Source: JAJISG01 sp964347325 (GTDB lineage Archaea > Thermoplasmatota > Thermoplasmata > RBG-16-68-12 > JAJISG01). From it: a stretch of DNA of 34,342 nucleotides. Within the stretch, counting starts at the first letter, position 1, and the number at the start of each line of letters is the position of its first letter. Below the pieces are notes generated by a model. The model did no database searches. It had not been told where the DNA came from and saw only the letters and a list, made by a program, of their open reading frames with translations. A program made the translations under genes and the position numbers. Below are positions 21,088-28,740 of this stretch, piece by piece. Where the stretch lies: the NCBI GenBank assembly GCA_964347325.1, contig CAYFYA010000018.1, forward strand, positions 1 to 34,342. Reading direction: 5' to 3'.

Positions 21088-23826
21088 ATGGAGCTGACCG
21101 TCGACCAGCGTATCCTGGAGGCCCTGGAGGAGCTGGGGATCCGCGAACTCACGGTGCCCCAGGAAGAGGCCGTTCCCCTAATCCAGCAGGGGATTAACGT
21201 CCTTCTCATCGCCCCGACGGGCATAGGGAAGACCGAGGCGGCCATGGTACCCATCATAGACGCCATTCTCCGGGATAGGCCTCCCAGGATGAGCTGTCTC
21301 TACATCACGCCCCTGAGGGCCCTCAACAGGGACATGCTCCGGAGGATGACCTTCTTCGGCGAGTTTCTCGGGATCGATGTCGCCGTGCGTCATGGAGACA
21401 CCTCCAAGTCGGAGCGAGCCCGCCAGAGCCGGTCCCCGCCCGACATACTCATCACGACGCCGGAGACCCTTCAGATACTCTTCACCGGCTCCCGGCTGAG
21501 ACAGCATCTGAGACAGGTCCAGTGGGTGGTGGTCGATGAGGTCCACGAGCTCGCCGGCAACGAGCGGGGGGCTCAGCTCTCCGTGGGACTCGAGAGACTC
21601 CTGCGCTTGACGGATAGGGAGTTCCAGCGCATCGGACTCTCGGCTACCGTGGGAAGCCCCCAGGAGGTGGCCCGATTCCTCGGTGGCGTTGGGCGCGACG
21701 TGGAGATCGTGGATGTCAGGGCCGCCAAGGAGATGCATCTCCAGGTTGAGTTCCCGTTGCCGACTGAGAAGGACGAGGAGCTGGCAGAGAAGCTGTCGGT
21801 GAAGCCGCAGCAGGCCGCCGCCCTGAGGCGAGCGCGGGAGCTATTCGAGAGCCACCGGAGCGCCCTGTTCTTCGTGAACACGAGGGATGCGGCGGAGTTC
21901 CTCTCCTCCCGCTACCGCTTCTGGGGGGATGTCCCCGTCGGCGTCCACCACGGGTCCCTGTCCAGGGACGTGAGGGTACAGGCGGAGGAGGACTTCAAGG
22001 AAGAGAGGCTCAAGGCCCTGATCTGCACATCGTCCCTGGAGCTGGGCATAGACATCGGCTCGGCGGACCTGGTCCTTCAGTACAACTCACCCAGAGAGGT
22101 CACGAGGCTTGTCCAGAGGGTAGGTAGATCCGGCCATCGCGTCGGAGAGGCCTCCGAGGGCATCGTCGTGGCCTCCAACGAGGAGGACCTGGCAGAGTCC
22201 GCCGTGATCTCGAGACGGGGTCTCCAGGGACTTCTGGAGCAGCACAGGGTGAGGGAGAACCCTCTGAGTGTATTGGCAAATCAAGCCATCGGCCACCTCA
22301 TGACGGAGGGAAGGGCGGACATCCGTGAGTTCTACGAGCTCCTACGGCGCGCCTACCCTTTCCGCACGCTGAGCTGGGCCGACTACATCGACGTCCTTCG
22401 GCAGCTGAGCGATCTAAGGGTGATCCGACTGCGGGAATCGACCTTCTACAAGGGGTCGGGCTCGCTTCCGTACTTTTACGAGAACATCTCCATGATCCCG
22501 GACGAGAGGAGCTACCGGGTTCAGGACGTTTCCAGTCGGCGGTTCGTGGGGAGACTTGACGAGGCCTTCGTCGCTGGCCAGGTGCACCCAGGATCCACCT
22601 TTATAATGCGCGGGCAGACCTGGGAGGTTGTGGACATCGAGGAGGATGGAGTCACCGTCCAGCCCGTGTCGGAGCTAGGAGGTATCCCCAGCTGGGTCGG
22701 GGAGGAGATCCCCGTGCCCTTCGAGGTAGCCAATGAGGTCGGCCGCCTCAGGAGGGAGGGTCCCGTCAAGGGGTATCCCATCAATGAACACGCCTCCCAA
22801 GCCTTCTTGGACTATCTGAAGCGCCAGGGCACGGACGAGATGCCCACTGACGAGCGTATCACCATCGAGGAGGGCCAGGAGCTGGTGGTGGTGAACTGTG
22901 CCCTGGGGAGCAAGGTTAATGAGACCATTGGGCACATGCTTTCGGCCCTCCTATCCGCCCGCCTCGGCGAGTCGGTGGGGCTGAGGACCGATCCCTACAG
23001 GGTGATGTTGAAGGTCCCCCGCAGGGTGAAGGCCTCCGACGTGGCCGCCCTCCTGGCAGGCACGGATCCCGACACCGTCGAGTCCATGCTGAGGCTTTCG
23101 CTGAAGAACGCCACCCAGCTCCGGTGGGTCTTCATACAGGTAGCCAAGAAGTTCGGAGCCGTGAAGAGGGGCGTCAACTACCGAGAGGTCAACGTCCCCA
23201 GGGTCATGAAGGCCTTCGAGGGCACTCCCATCATGGAGGAAGCCGTGGAGAAGATGGTTTGGGAGCGCCTCGACATCCCCCGCACCGTGGAGGTCTTGGC
23301 TGACATCCGGAGCGGGAGGATCGAGGTCGTGACGGGGCGCCTCTCGTACATGGGAAAGCTGGGGGCAGAAAGGGCCTTGGACATGCTCCTGCCACCACGA
23401 CCGGACTTCCACACCCTCAACCTGCTCAAGAAGAGACTGGAGGACCAGAAGGTGCTGTTGCTCTGCATGTCCTGCAAGCGCACTAGGACGCGGAGAGTTT
23501 CGGACTTGGAGGAGAGGGTTGAGTGCCCCCACTGCAGCTCCGTGATGCAGGCAGTTCTGAGGCCGTGGGAAAAGGAACTGGTCGAGTCCCTCAAGTCGGA
23601 GGAGCCCTCAAGGGAGGAGCGCAGGATGGTAAAGAAGCTCTACACCAACGCCAGCCTGGTCATGGCCCACGGGAGGAGGGCCGCCATGGCGTTGGCGGCT
23701 CGAGGCGTGGGTCCCGACGTAGCAGGGAAGATACTGCGCCGATACCACAGCGACGAGCGGGATTTCCTCAAGGACATCCTTGAAGCGGAGATAACCTACG
23801 CAAGGACGAAGCGCTTCTGGGACTAG
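21088..23826 (+). CDS. lhr: Lhr-type superfamily 2 ATP-dependent helicase with C-terminal Cys4 motif
   Basis: This 912-residue DNA/RNA helicase of the Lhr group acts in nucleic-acid repair or surveillance. Walker A (APTGIGKTE) is at 42-50, the DEVH box starts at D150, and motif III is SATVG. Motif VI in the second RecA domain is QRVGRSGHR. A winged-helix and the Lhr-specific C-terminal domain follow. A Cys4 site (C793, C796, C813, C816) lies near the C-terminus. The end (ALAARGVGPDVAGKIL) resembles an HhH-like DNA-binding motif. The length is typical of archaeal Lhr proteins. The ATG at 21088 is leaderless relative to the shared TATA; an in-frame TTG lies 12 nt upstream. The stop is one base from the convergent gene. 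Confidence 0.95.
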   Translation: MELTVDQRILEALEELGIRELTVPQEEAVPLIQQGINVLLIAPTGIGKTEAAMVPIIDAILRDRPPRMSCLYITPLRALNRDMLRRMTFFGEFLGIDVAVRHGDTSKSERARQSRSPPDILITTPETLQILFTGSRLRQHLRQVQWVVVDEVHELAGNERGAQLSVGLERLLRLTDREFQRIGLSATVGSPQEVARFLGGVGRDVEIVDVRAAKEMHLQVEFPLPTEKDEELAEKLSVKPQQAAALRRARELFESHRSALFFVNTRDAAEFLSSRYRFWGDVPVGVHHGSLSRDVRVQAEEDFKEERLKALICTSSLELGIDIGSADLVLQYNSPREVTRLVQRVGRSGHRVGEASEGIVVASNEEDLAESAVISRRGLQGLLEQHRVRENPLSVLANQAIGHLMTEGRADIREFYELLRRAYPFRTLSWADYIDVLRQLSDLRVIRLRESTFYKGSGSLPYFYENISMIPDERSYRVQDVSSRRFVGRLDEAFVAGQVHPGSTFIMRGQTWEVVDIEEDGVTVQPVSELGGIPSWVGEEIPVPFEVANEVGRLRREGPVKGYPINEHASQAFLDYLKRQGTDEMPTDERITIEEGQELVVVNCALGSKVNETIGHMLSALLSARLGESVGLRTDPYRVMLKVPRRVKASDVAALLAGTDPDTVESMLRLSLKNATQLRWVFIQVAKKFGAVKRGVNYREVNVPRVMKAFEGTPIMEEAVEKMVWERLDIPRTVEVLADIRSGRIEVVTGRLSYMGKLGAERALDMLLPPRPDFHTLNLLKKRLEDQKVLLLCMSCKRTRTRRVSDLEERVECPHCSSVMQAVLRPWEKELVESLKSEEPSREERRMVKKLYTNASLVMAHGRRAAMALAARGVGPDVAGKILRRYHSDERDFLKDILEAEITYARTKRFWD

Positions 23827-23827
23827 C

Positions 23828-24055
23828 TCAGTCCTCGAGGGTCTCGATCTTGAAGAGGACGTTCATGCCTCTCAGTGCCGTTTGAACCTTGTCGGCAAGC
23901 CACAGAGCGTCTTCGACCCTGGCATCCCTGCTCCACCGGTACAGGAAGTCGTAGTTACCTGTCGTGGGTTCAAAGCCCAGTGACTGCAGTCTGGCCGCGA
24001 CCTCGGATGGCCTGCCCCCCTCTGTCGAAAAGGTAACGGTCAGGTAGCTGAGCAT
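23828..24055 (-). CDS. Conserved-looking 75-residue archaeal protein
   Basis: This is a small acidic-basic mixed protein that opens MLSYLTVTFSTEGGRPSE and ends with a beta strand (NVLFKIETLED). Two beta-alpha units are likely (VAARLQSLGF, then VEDALWLADKVQTALRGM), compatible with a ferredoxin-like or ACT-like fold. I recall similar small archaeal proteins but no function. The ATG at 24055 is supported by CAGGAGGAAT about 14 nt upstream and a TATA-like ATTTAAGG. Longer readings into the rlmE region are not protein-like. It follows rlmE on the same strand with a 46-bp gap and its own likely promoter. Confidence 0.75.
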   Translation of the reverse strand: MLSYLTVTFSTEGGRPSEVAARLQSLGFEPTTGNYDFLYRWSRDARVEDALWLADKVQTALRGMNVLFKIETLED

Positions 24056-24101
24056 GGGCCGCGTAAGATTCCTCCTGGCGTCCTTAAATCTTCCGACAGG
24101 C

Positions 24102-24704
24102 CTATGCCCTCCACCCGGTGGCGACCAGGTAGCTCTCCGCACTCCTGGCGAGGGACGCTGCCGGGGTGTATCCCTTGCAGGAACCAAACCCCTTCGCCAC
24201 CTGCTTCCGCAGGTCCTCCAACATCTCACCCTGGAGAACTTTGGTGACAAAGTTGCCGCCCGAGCGGAGTACCCTGCGAGCAGCTCCGAGGGCGACTTCG
24301 GCGAGTTCCATGGAGCGGGCATGATCCAGAGATCGGTTCCCGCTGAGCATGGGTGACATGTCCGATAGTACGCAAGTAGCGCCCTCGGGTAGCTGGGCGA
24401 GGAGCTGGGAAAGCGTCACCTCTTCCCTGATGTCGCCCCGGATGAAGGTCACTCCCTCTAGCGGGGCCATGCTTGCGAGGTCCACGGCGACGACCCTCCC
24501 GCTCGGGCCGACCCGCTCCATGGCGACCTGAGACCACCCCCCCGGCGAGGCGCCGAGGTCGAGGACTATACCCCCCGTGCTAAGTACGTGAAACCTGTTG
24601 TCGATCTGTATCAGCTTATAGGCTGCCCTGCTCCGATAGCCCTCGGCCTTGGCCTTTCGGTAGTATTCGTCCCTTGTGCGGGCCTTGATCCAGGAGCGGC
24701 TCAC
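24102..24704 (-). CDS. rlmE: rRNA 2'-O-ribose methyltransferase RlmE/FtsJ
   Basis: This 200-residue SAM-dependent methyltransferase probably 2'-O-methylates a uridine in the 23S rRNA A-loop. The SAM motif LDLGASPGGWSQV is at 48-60. The catalytic tetrad K30, D115 (SDMSP), K155 (TKV) and E190 (SAESY) is complete. The N-terminal RSRAAYKL segment is standard. A Trm7-like tRNA target is possible for archaeal members. The start is GTG at 24704, 26 bp after a TATA-like CTTAAG, so it is leaderless. It diverges from purM with separate promoter cores in the gap. Confidence 0.92.
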   Translation of the reverse strand: MSRSWIKARTRDEYYRKAKAEGYRSRAAYKLIQIDNRFHVLSTGGIVLDLGASPGGWSQVAMERVGPSGRVVAVDLASMAPLEGVTFIRGDIREEVTLSQLLAQLPEGATCVLSDMSPMLSGNRSLDHARSMELAEVALGAARRVLRSGGNFVTKVLQGEMLEDLRKQVAKGFGSCKGYTPAASLARSAESYLVATGWRA

Positions 24705-24727
24705 GCTCCAAACAGCCAGGGTCAGAC

Positions 24728-24759
24728 CTTAAGCGTTCCCCCTCCCCGAAAGGCTTAAT
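24728..24759. promoter_or_regulatory. Back-to-back promoters of rlmE and purM
   Basis: CTTAAG at 24728-24733 is centred 26.5 bp before the rlmE GTG (minus strand). GGCTTAAT at 24752-24759 is centred about 26.5 bp before the purM GTG (plus strand). Both genes are predicted to be leaderless. Confidence 0.5.
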
Positions 24760-24782
24760 CGTCGGTTTCCCGTGGCGGTCGT

Positions 24783-25799
24783 GTGAAACCGAAGAGCTAC
24801 CGGGAGGCGGGGGTCGACATCAAAAAGGAGGAGCAGTCCATCGCCTCCCTCGTCTCTCAGCTCGCCTACAAGAGGAAGGGCCTGGGCTCCCCCATCGATG
24901 TTCCTGGCTTCTTCACCGGTCTGGTCGACTTCGGCGAGTGGGCTCTAACGCTGAACACCGATGGCGTCGGAACGAAGCTACTGGTCGCTCGAGACCTGGG
25001 CAAATGGGACACCGTCGGGATCGACTGTGTAGCGATGAGCGTCAACGATGCCCTCTGTGCTGGAGCCGAACCCCTCGCCATGGTGGACTACCTGGCCGTG
25101 GGCAAGTATGACGAACAGGTCGCGGGCCAGATCGGCATGGGCCTCGAGAGAGGAGCGAAGATCGCCAACATCAGCATCATCGGCGGAGAGCTGGCAACAG
25201 TGCCCGAGATCGTCAGCGACTACGACCTCGCCGGCACCTGCTTGGGATTCGTTCGGAAGGACGCCATCGTCGATGGCTCACAGGTTGAGCCCGGCAACGT
25301 CATCGTGGGATTGCGGAGCAGCGGTCTGCACTCCAACGGATTCACCCTCGTTAGGAAGCTCCTGTCCTCCGAGTCGGTGAAGTATGAACTCAAGGTGCCA
25401 GGGACTGCTGAGACGTGGGGCGAAGTGCTGTTGAGACCAACTGAGATCTACGTCCGCGAGGTGTTGGACGTTTTGAGATCCACCGCGGTAGCCGGTATGG
25501 CCCATATTACTGGCGGAGGTCTGTTGAACCTCCCCCGCGTCAATCCGAACTTCGGGTACGACGTGGACGATCCCTTCGAACCCCAGCCCGTCTACGAGGC
25601 CCTCAGAGAGATGGGAGACCTGGAGGCGGCGGAGATGTACAGGACATTCAACATGGGGCAGGGCTTCGCCCTCATAATGGAGGAGGCCGAGGCGAAGAAG
25701 GCCCTCGACATCCTGCGTCCCGTCCGGGAAGCTCAGATCATCGGCACCGTTACCAGCCAGAAGGGTGTGAGACTCTCGTCGCTCGACCTGAGCCTCTAG
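24783..25799 (+). CDS. purM: Phosphoribosylformylglycinamidine cyclo-ligase (AIR synthetase)
   Basis: This 338-residue enzyme closes the imidazole ring in purine synthesis, using ATP to make AIR from FGAM. The ATP-site motif LNTDGVGTKL is at 57-66, and AMSVNDALCAGAEPL, SGLHSNGFTLVRKLL and HITGGGLLNLPR are all present. The length is normal. The start is GTG at 24783 (an overlapping GTG at 24781 is out of frame), 26 bp after the TATA core. It is separated by about 60 bp and a new promoter from the methylmalonyl-CoA mutase gene, so it is likely monocistronic. Confidence 0.96.
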   Translation: MKPKSYREAGVDIKKEEQSIASLVSQLAYKRKGLGSPIDVPGFFTGLVDFGEWALTLNTDGVGTKLLVARDLGKWDTVGIDCVAMSVNDALCAGAEPLAMVDYLAVGKYDEQVAGQIGMGLERGAKIANISIIGGELATVPEIVSDYDLAGTCLGFVRKDAIVDGSQVEPGNVIVGLRSSGLHSNGFTLVRKLLSSESVKYELKVPGTAETWGEVLLRPTEIYVREVLDVLRSTAVAGMAHITGGGLLNLPRVNPNFGYDVDDPFEPQPVYEALREMGDLEAAEMYRTFNMGQGFALIMEEAEAKKALDILRPVREAQIIGTVTSQKGVRLSSLDLSL

Positions 25800-25860
25800 C
25801 CGTGCAGGTCGAAGGTCACAAAGCCAATATACGCGGTCCACCCTAGAAGGCCAGTACCTG

Positions 25861-27546
25861 GTGGGTCCTGTAATGCCAGCCGATGAAAGGAGAGAGGTGG
25901 AGCGGTCACACCGCCGCTGGAGGGAGAAGACTTACCGCCAGAGCGCGGAGGGTGCCGCGGTGGATGAAGACCCCCAGACCCTCTCGGGACTTCCCCTCCG
26001 TGCCTGCTACGCCCCCGACGACCTTTCGGAGCACGACTACATCGGGAAGGAAGGCTTCCCGGGGGAATACCCCTTCACCAGAGGGGTCTACTCCACCATG
26101 TACCGGGGCCGGCTCTGGACAATGCGTCAGTACGCGGGCTTCGGCACCGCTGACGAGACCAACGCCCGCTTCAGGTATCTCCTCTCACACGGCCAGACGG
26201 GCCTCAGCGTGGCCTTCGACCTGCCTACTCAGATGGGCATTGACTCTGATCACCGCAGGGCCTTGGGAGAGGTTGGTCGAGTCGGGGTGGCCATCTCTTC
26301 CGTGGATGATATGGAGGTGTTGATGAATGAAATCCCGCTGGACAGGGTGAGCACCAGCATGACCATCAACGCGACGGCCATGATACTGCTGTCTCTCTAC
26401 GGCCTGGTGGGCGATGGCCAGGGGGTCCCGCGCGAGGCCTTGAGAGGCACTGTCCAGAATGATATACTGAAGGAGTACGCTGCCCGGGGCACCTACATCT
26501 ACCCCATAGGGCCAGCCATGCGGCTGGCGACAGACATCGTGGAGTGGTGTTCCGAGGAGATGCCCCGATGGAACTCCATCAGCATCAGCGGGTATCACAT
26601 GAGGGAGGCCGGCTGCAGCGCCGTCCAGGAGGTTGCCTTCACCATGGCCAATGCCATGACTTACGTCGAGCACGTCCTCCGGCGGGGGGTCGACGTGGAC
26701 GAGTTCGCACCGCAGCTGAGCTTCTTCTTCGCTGCCCAGACGGACCTGCTGGAGGAGGTGGCCAAGTTCAGGGCCGCCAGGCGAGTGTGGGCACGAATCA
26801 TGCGCGAGCAGTTCGGGGCAGAGAACCCCAGGTCATTGCTGATGCGCTTTCACACCCAGACAGCAGGTGCGGCCCTGACAGCCCAGCAGCCTGAGAACAA
26901 CGTTGTCAGGGTCGCCATCCAGGCCCTCGCCTCCGTCCTCGGGGGTACTCAATCCCTCCACGCAAACTCGATGGACGAGGCCCTGTCGTTGCCCACAGAG
27001 GCCTCTGCCCGGCTGGCGCTGAGGACGCAGCAGATCCTCGCCCTGGAGAGCGGAGTAAGCAACACCATCGATCCAGCGGGCGGATCCTACGCTGTGGAGG
27101 CTCTGACAGACGAAATCGAGTCGCGAGTGGATCGGTACCTCCGTAGGATCGAACAGCTCGGGGGCACTCTCAAGGCGCTGGAATCCGGCTTCATCCAGAG
27201 AGAGATTGCTGAGGAGGCCTACCGGTATCAGAGGGCCGTGGAGGAGGGAGGCAGGATTTTAGTAGGCGTCAACGCCTTCACAGAGGATGCTCCCACGGAG
27301 ATACAGATGACCCGCGTCGATCCCCGACTGGAGTCCAAGCAGGTGAAGCGCCTGAAGGAGCTGAGGAGGAAGCGGGATGGGCGCGCAGTGGACCGGTCTC
27401 TTGCCCGTTTGAAAGAGGCGGCCGAGGGCGAGAAGAACCTTTTTCCCTATGTCATCGACGCATGTCGGCACCGCTCCTCACTTGGGGAGATCAGCGACGC
27501 CCTTCGGGAGGTCTTCGGTGAGTTCAGACCGCTAAAGGAGTTCTGA
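25861..27546 (+). CDS. mcmA1: Methylmalonyl-CoA mutase, large (substrate-binding) subunit
   Basis: This 561-residue protein is the TIM-barrel subunit that isomerises (R)-methylmalonyl-CoA to succinyl-CoA with adenosylcobalamin. FTRGVYSTMYRGR keeps the Tyr (Y77) of true methylmalonyl mutases. FDLPTQMGIDSDH, STSMTINATA and ISGYHMREAG (catalytic His H246) follow. There is no C-terminal B12-binding domain, as in archaeal enzymes split into two chains, and the small chain is not in this window. Start choice is between GTG at 25861 (33 bp after TATA-like AATATA) and an in-frame ATG at 25873. The epimerase gene follows after 2 bp, so they are co-transcribed. Confidence 0.95.
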   Translation: MGPVMPADERREVERSHRRWREKTYRQSAEGAAVDEDPQTLSGLPLRACYAPDDLSEHDYIGKEGFPGEYPFTRGVYSTMYRGRLWTMRQYAGFGTADETNARFRYLLSHGQTGLSVAFDLPTQMGIDSDHRRALGEVGRVGVAISSVDDMEVLMNEIPLDRVSTSMTINATAMILLSLYGLVGDGQGVPREALRGTVQNDILKEYAARGTYIYPIGPAMRLATDIVEWCSEEMPRWNSISISGYHMREAGCSAVQEVAFTMANAMTYVEHVLRRGVDVDEFAPQLSFFFAAQTDLLEEVAKFRAARRVWARIMREQFGAENPRSLLMRFHTQTAGAALTAQQPENNVVRVAIQALASVLGGTQSLHANSMDEALSLPTEASARLALRTQQILALESGVSNTIDPAGGSYAVEALTDEIESRVDRYLRRIEQLGGTLKALESGFIQREIAEEAYRYQRAVEEGGRILVGVNAFTEDAPTEIQMTRVDPRLESKQVKRLKELRRKRDGRAVDRSLARLKEAAEGEKNLFPYVIDACRHRSSLGEISDALREVFGEFRPLKEF

Positions 27547-27548
27547 AG

Positions 27549-27959
27549 ATGAAGGTCAAATCCATCGAGCACATCGGCATCGCTGTGGAAGATCTGAAGG
27601 AGGCCGTGGCCGCATATGCGGTCATGGGCATGAAGACCGTGTCCCAGGAGGAGGTGCCGGACGAGAAGGTCCGTGTGGCGATGCTGCCAGTTGGGTCCAC
27701 TCGGATTGAGCTGCTGGAGCCCACCTCTGAGGACAGCGCCGTCAGAAGGTTTCTCAAGAATCGGGGGCAAGGGATTCACCACATCGCTCTTAGGGTTGAG
27801 GACATCGAGGGCGCTTGCGAGGAGCTTAGGGCAGCGGGACTCAGAGTTGTCTATGACGAGCCCAGGGTTGGCGAGGGCGGGGCGAAGGTCAACTTCGTAC
27901 ATCCAGCCTCCACCCACGGTGTCCTAATCGAGTTGAGAGAAGGTACCAGCGAGGACTGA
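27549..27959 (+). CDS. mce: Methylmalonyl-CoA epimerase
   Basis: This 136-residue glyoxalase-fold metalloenzyme interconverts the (S) and (R) forms of methylmalonyl-CoA, linking carboxylase to mutase. Metal ligands are visible as H8 (IEHIGIAV), H77 or H78 (GIHHIALRV) and E128 (GVLIELRE). The segment KVNFVHPASTHGVLIEL is the family's C-terminal signature. The length is normal. The ATG is 2 bp after the mutase stop, so translation is coupled. Confidence 0.95.
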   Translation: MKVKSIEHIGIAVEDLKEAVAAYAVMGMKTVSQEEVPDEKVRVAMLPVGSTRIELLEPTSEDSAVRRFLKNRGQGIHHIALRVEDIEGACEELRAAGLRVVYDEPRVGEGGAKVNFVHPASTHGVLIELREGTSED

Positions 27960-28008
27960 GGGAGCGTTTCTAGGTCGACGGGTGCCGATATTCCATGGCA
28001 GGACCACC

Positions 28009-28719
28009 ATGAAGATCATTCGAAAGGACACGGCGGACTCCACAAACGAGGTCGCGAAGGTTCTTGTCGCCGAGGGCGCCGAATCCTGGACCGTGGTCGT
28101 CGCAGAGAAGCAGGTGGAAGGGAAGGGGAGGTTCGGCAGGCGGTGGTTCTCTCCAAGGGGCGGCCTCTACGTCTCTGTAGCCATCCTAGAGGACCTCGAG
28201 AGGCTCCCCGTGGTCTCGCTATCCACAGGCTTGGCCGTAGCTCTCACCCTCGAGGAGGAGGGCGTGGAGGCTCAGCTCAAGTGGCCAAACGACGTGCTTG
28301 TCGAGGGCAGGAAGATCGCGGGTGTCCTCGTCGAGGGTCTTACCAGACCGCCAGCCTACTGGGGTATCGTGGGGGTAGGCGTGAACTCTAACTCCCGCCT
28401 TGAGGACTATCCCAAAGAACTCCGCGAGGAGGTGACGACTCTGCGGAGTGAGCTGGGTCACCGCGTGGACAACGCCTCCCTCCTCGAGACCCTGCTGGCC
28501 TCCCTCAAAGAGGTGTATCCTGGCAGGGGCGATGAACCGACTGCCGTATCGCGCTACAGGGAGCGCTGCGCCATCCTGGGCAAGGACATCGCTGTTCAGA
28601 CAGTGGACGGTATGGTCCGGGGGATCGCGCTAGACATCAACCCCTCCGGCTTCCTCGTCGTGGAAACCTCCGACGGTGAGGTGGAAGTGGCTGAGGGTAC
28701 GATACTTCCGGATTCCTGA
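28009..28719 (+). CDS. birA: Biotin--protein ligase
   Basis: This 236-residue enzyme activates biotin with ATP and attaches it to the carrier protein of acyl-CoA carboxylases. The biotin/ATP loop EGKGRFGRRWFSPRGGLY starts near residue 37. LKWPNDVLVEGRKIAGVLVEG forms the central site, and a short C-terminal SH3-like domain follows. It lacks the N-terminal DNA-binding domain of E. coli BirA, so it is ligase only. The frame is open 9 codons upstream from a GTG, but the ATG at 28009 matches the family start. It lies 49 bp after the epimerase gene on the same strand. Its target is probably the carrier partner of the carboxylase encoded downstream. Confidence 0.94.
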   Translation: MKIIRKDTADSTNEVAKVLVAEGAESWTVVVAEKQVEGKGRFGRRWFSPRGGLYVSVAILEDLERLPVVSLSTGLAVALTLEEEGVEAQLKWPNDVLVEGRKIAGVLVEGLTRPPAYWGIVGVGVNSNSRLEDYPKELREEVTTLRSELGHRVDNASLLETLLASLKEVYPGRGDEPTAVSRYRERCAILGKDIAVQTVDGMVRGIALDINPSGFLVVETSDGEVEVAEGTILPDS

Positions 28720-28740
28720 GGCTACCGGAACCTATTTCGT

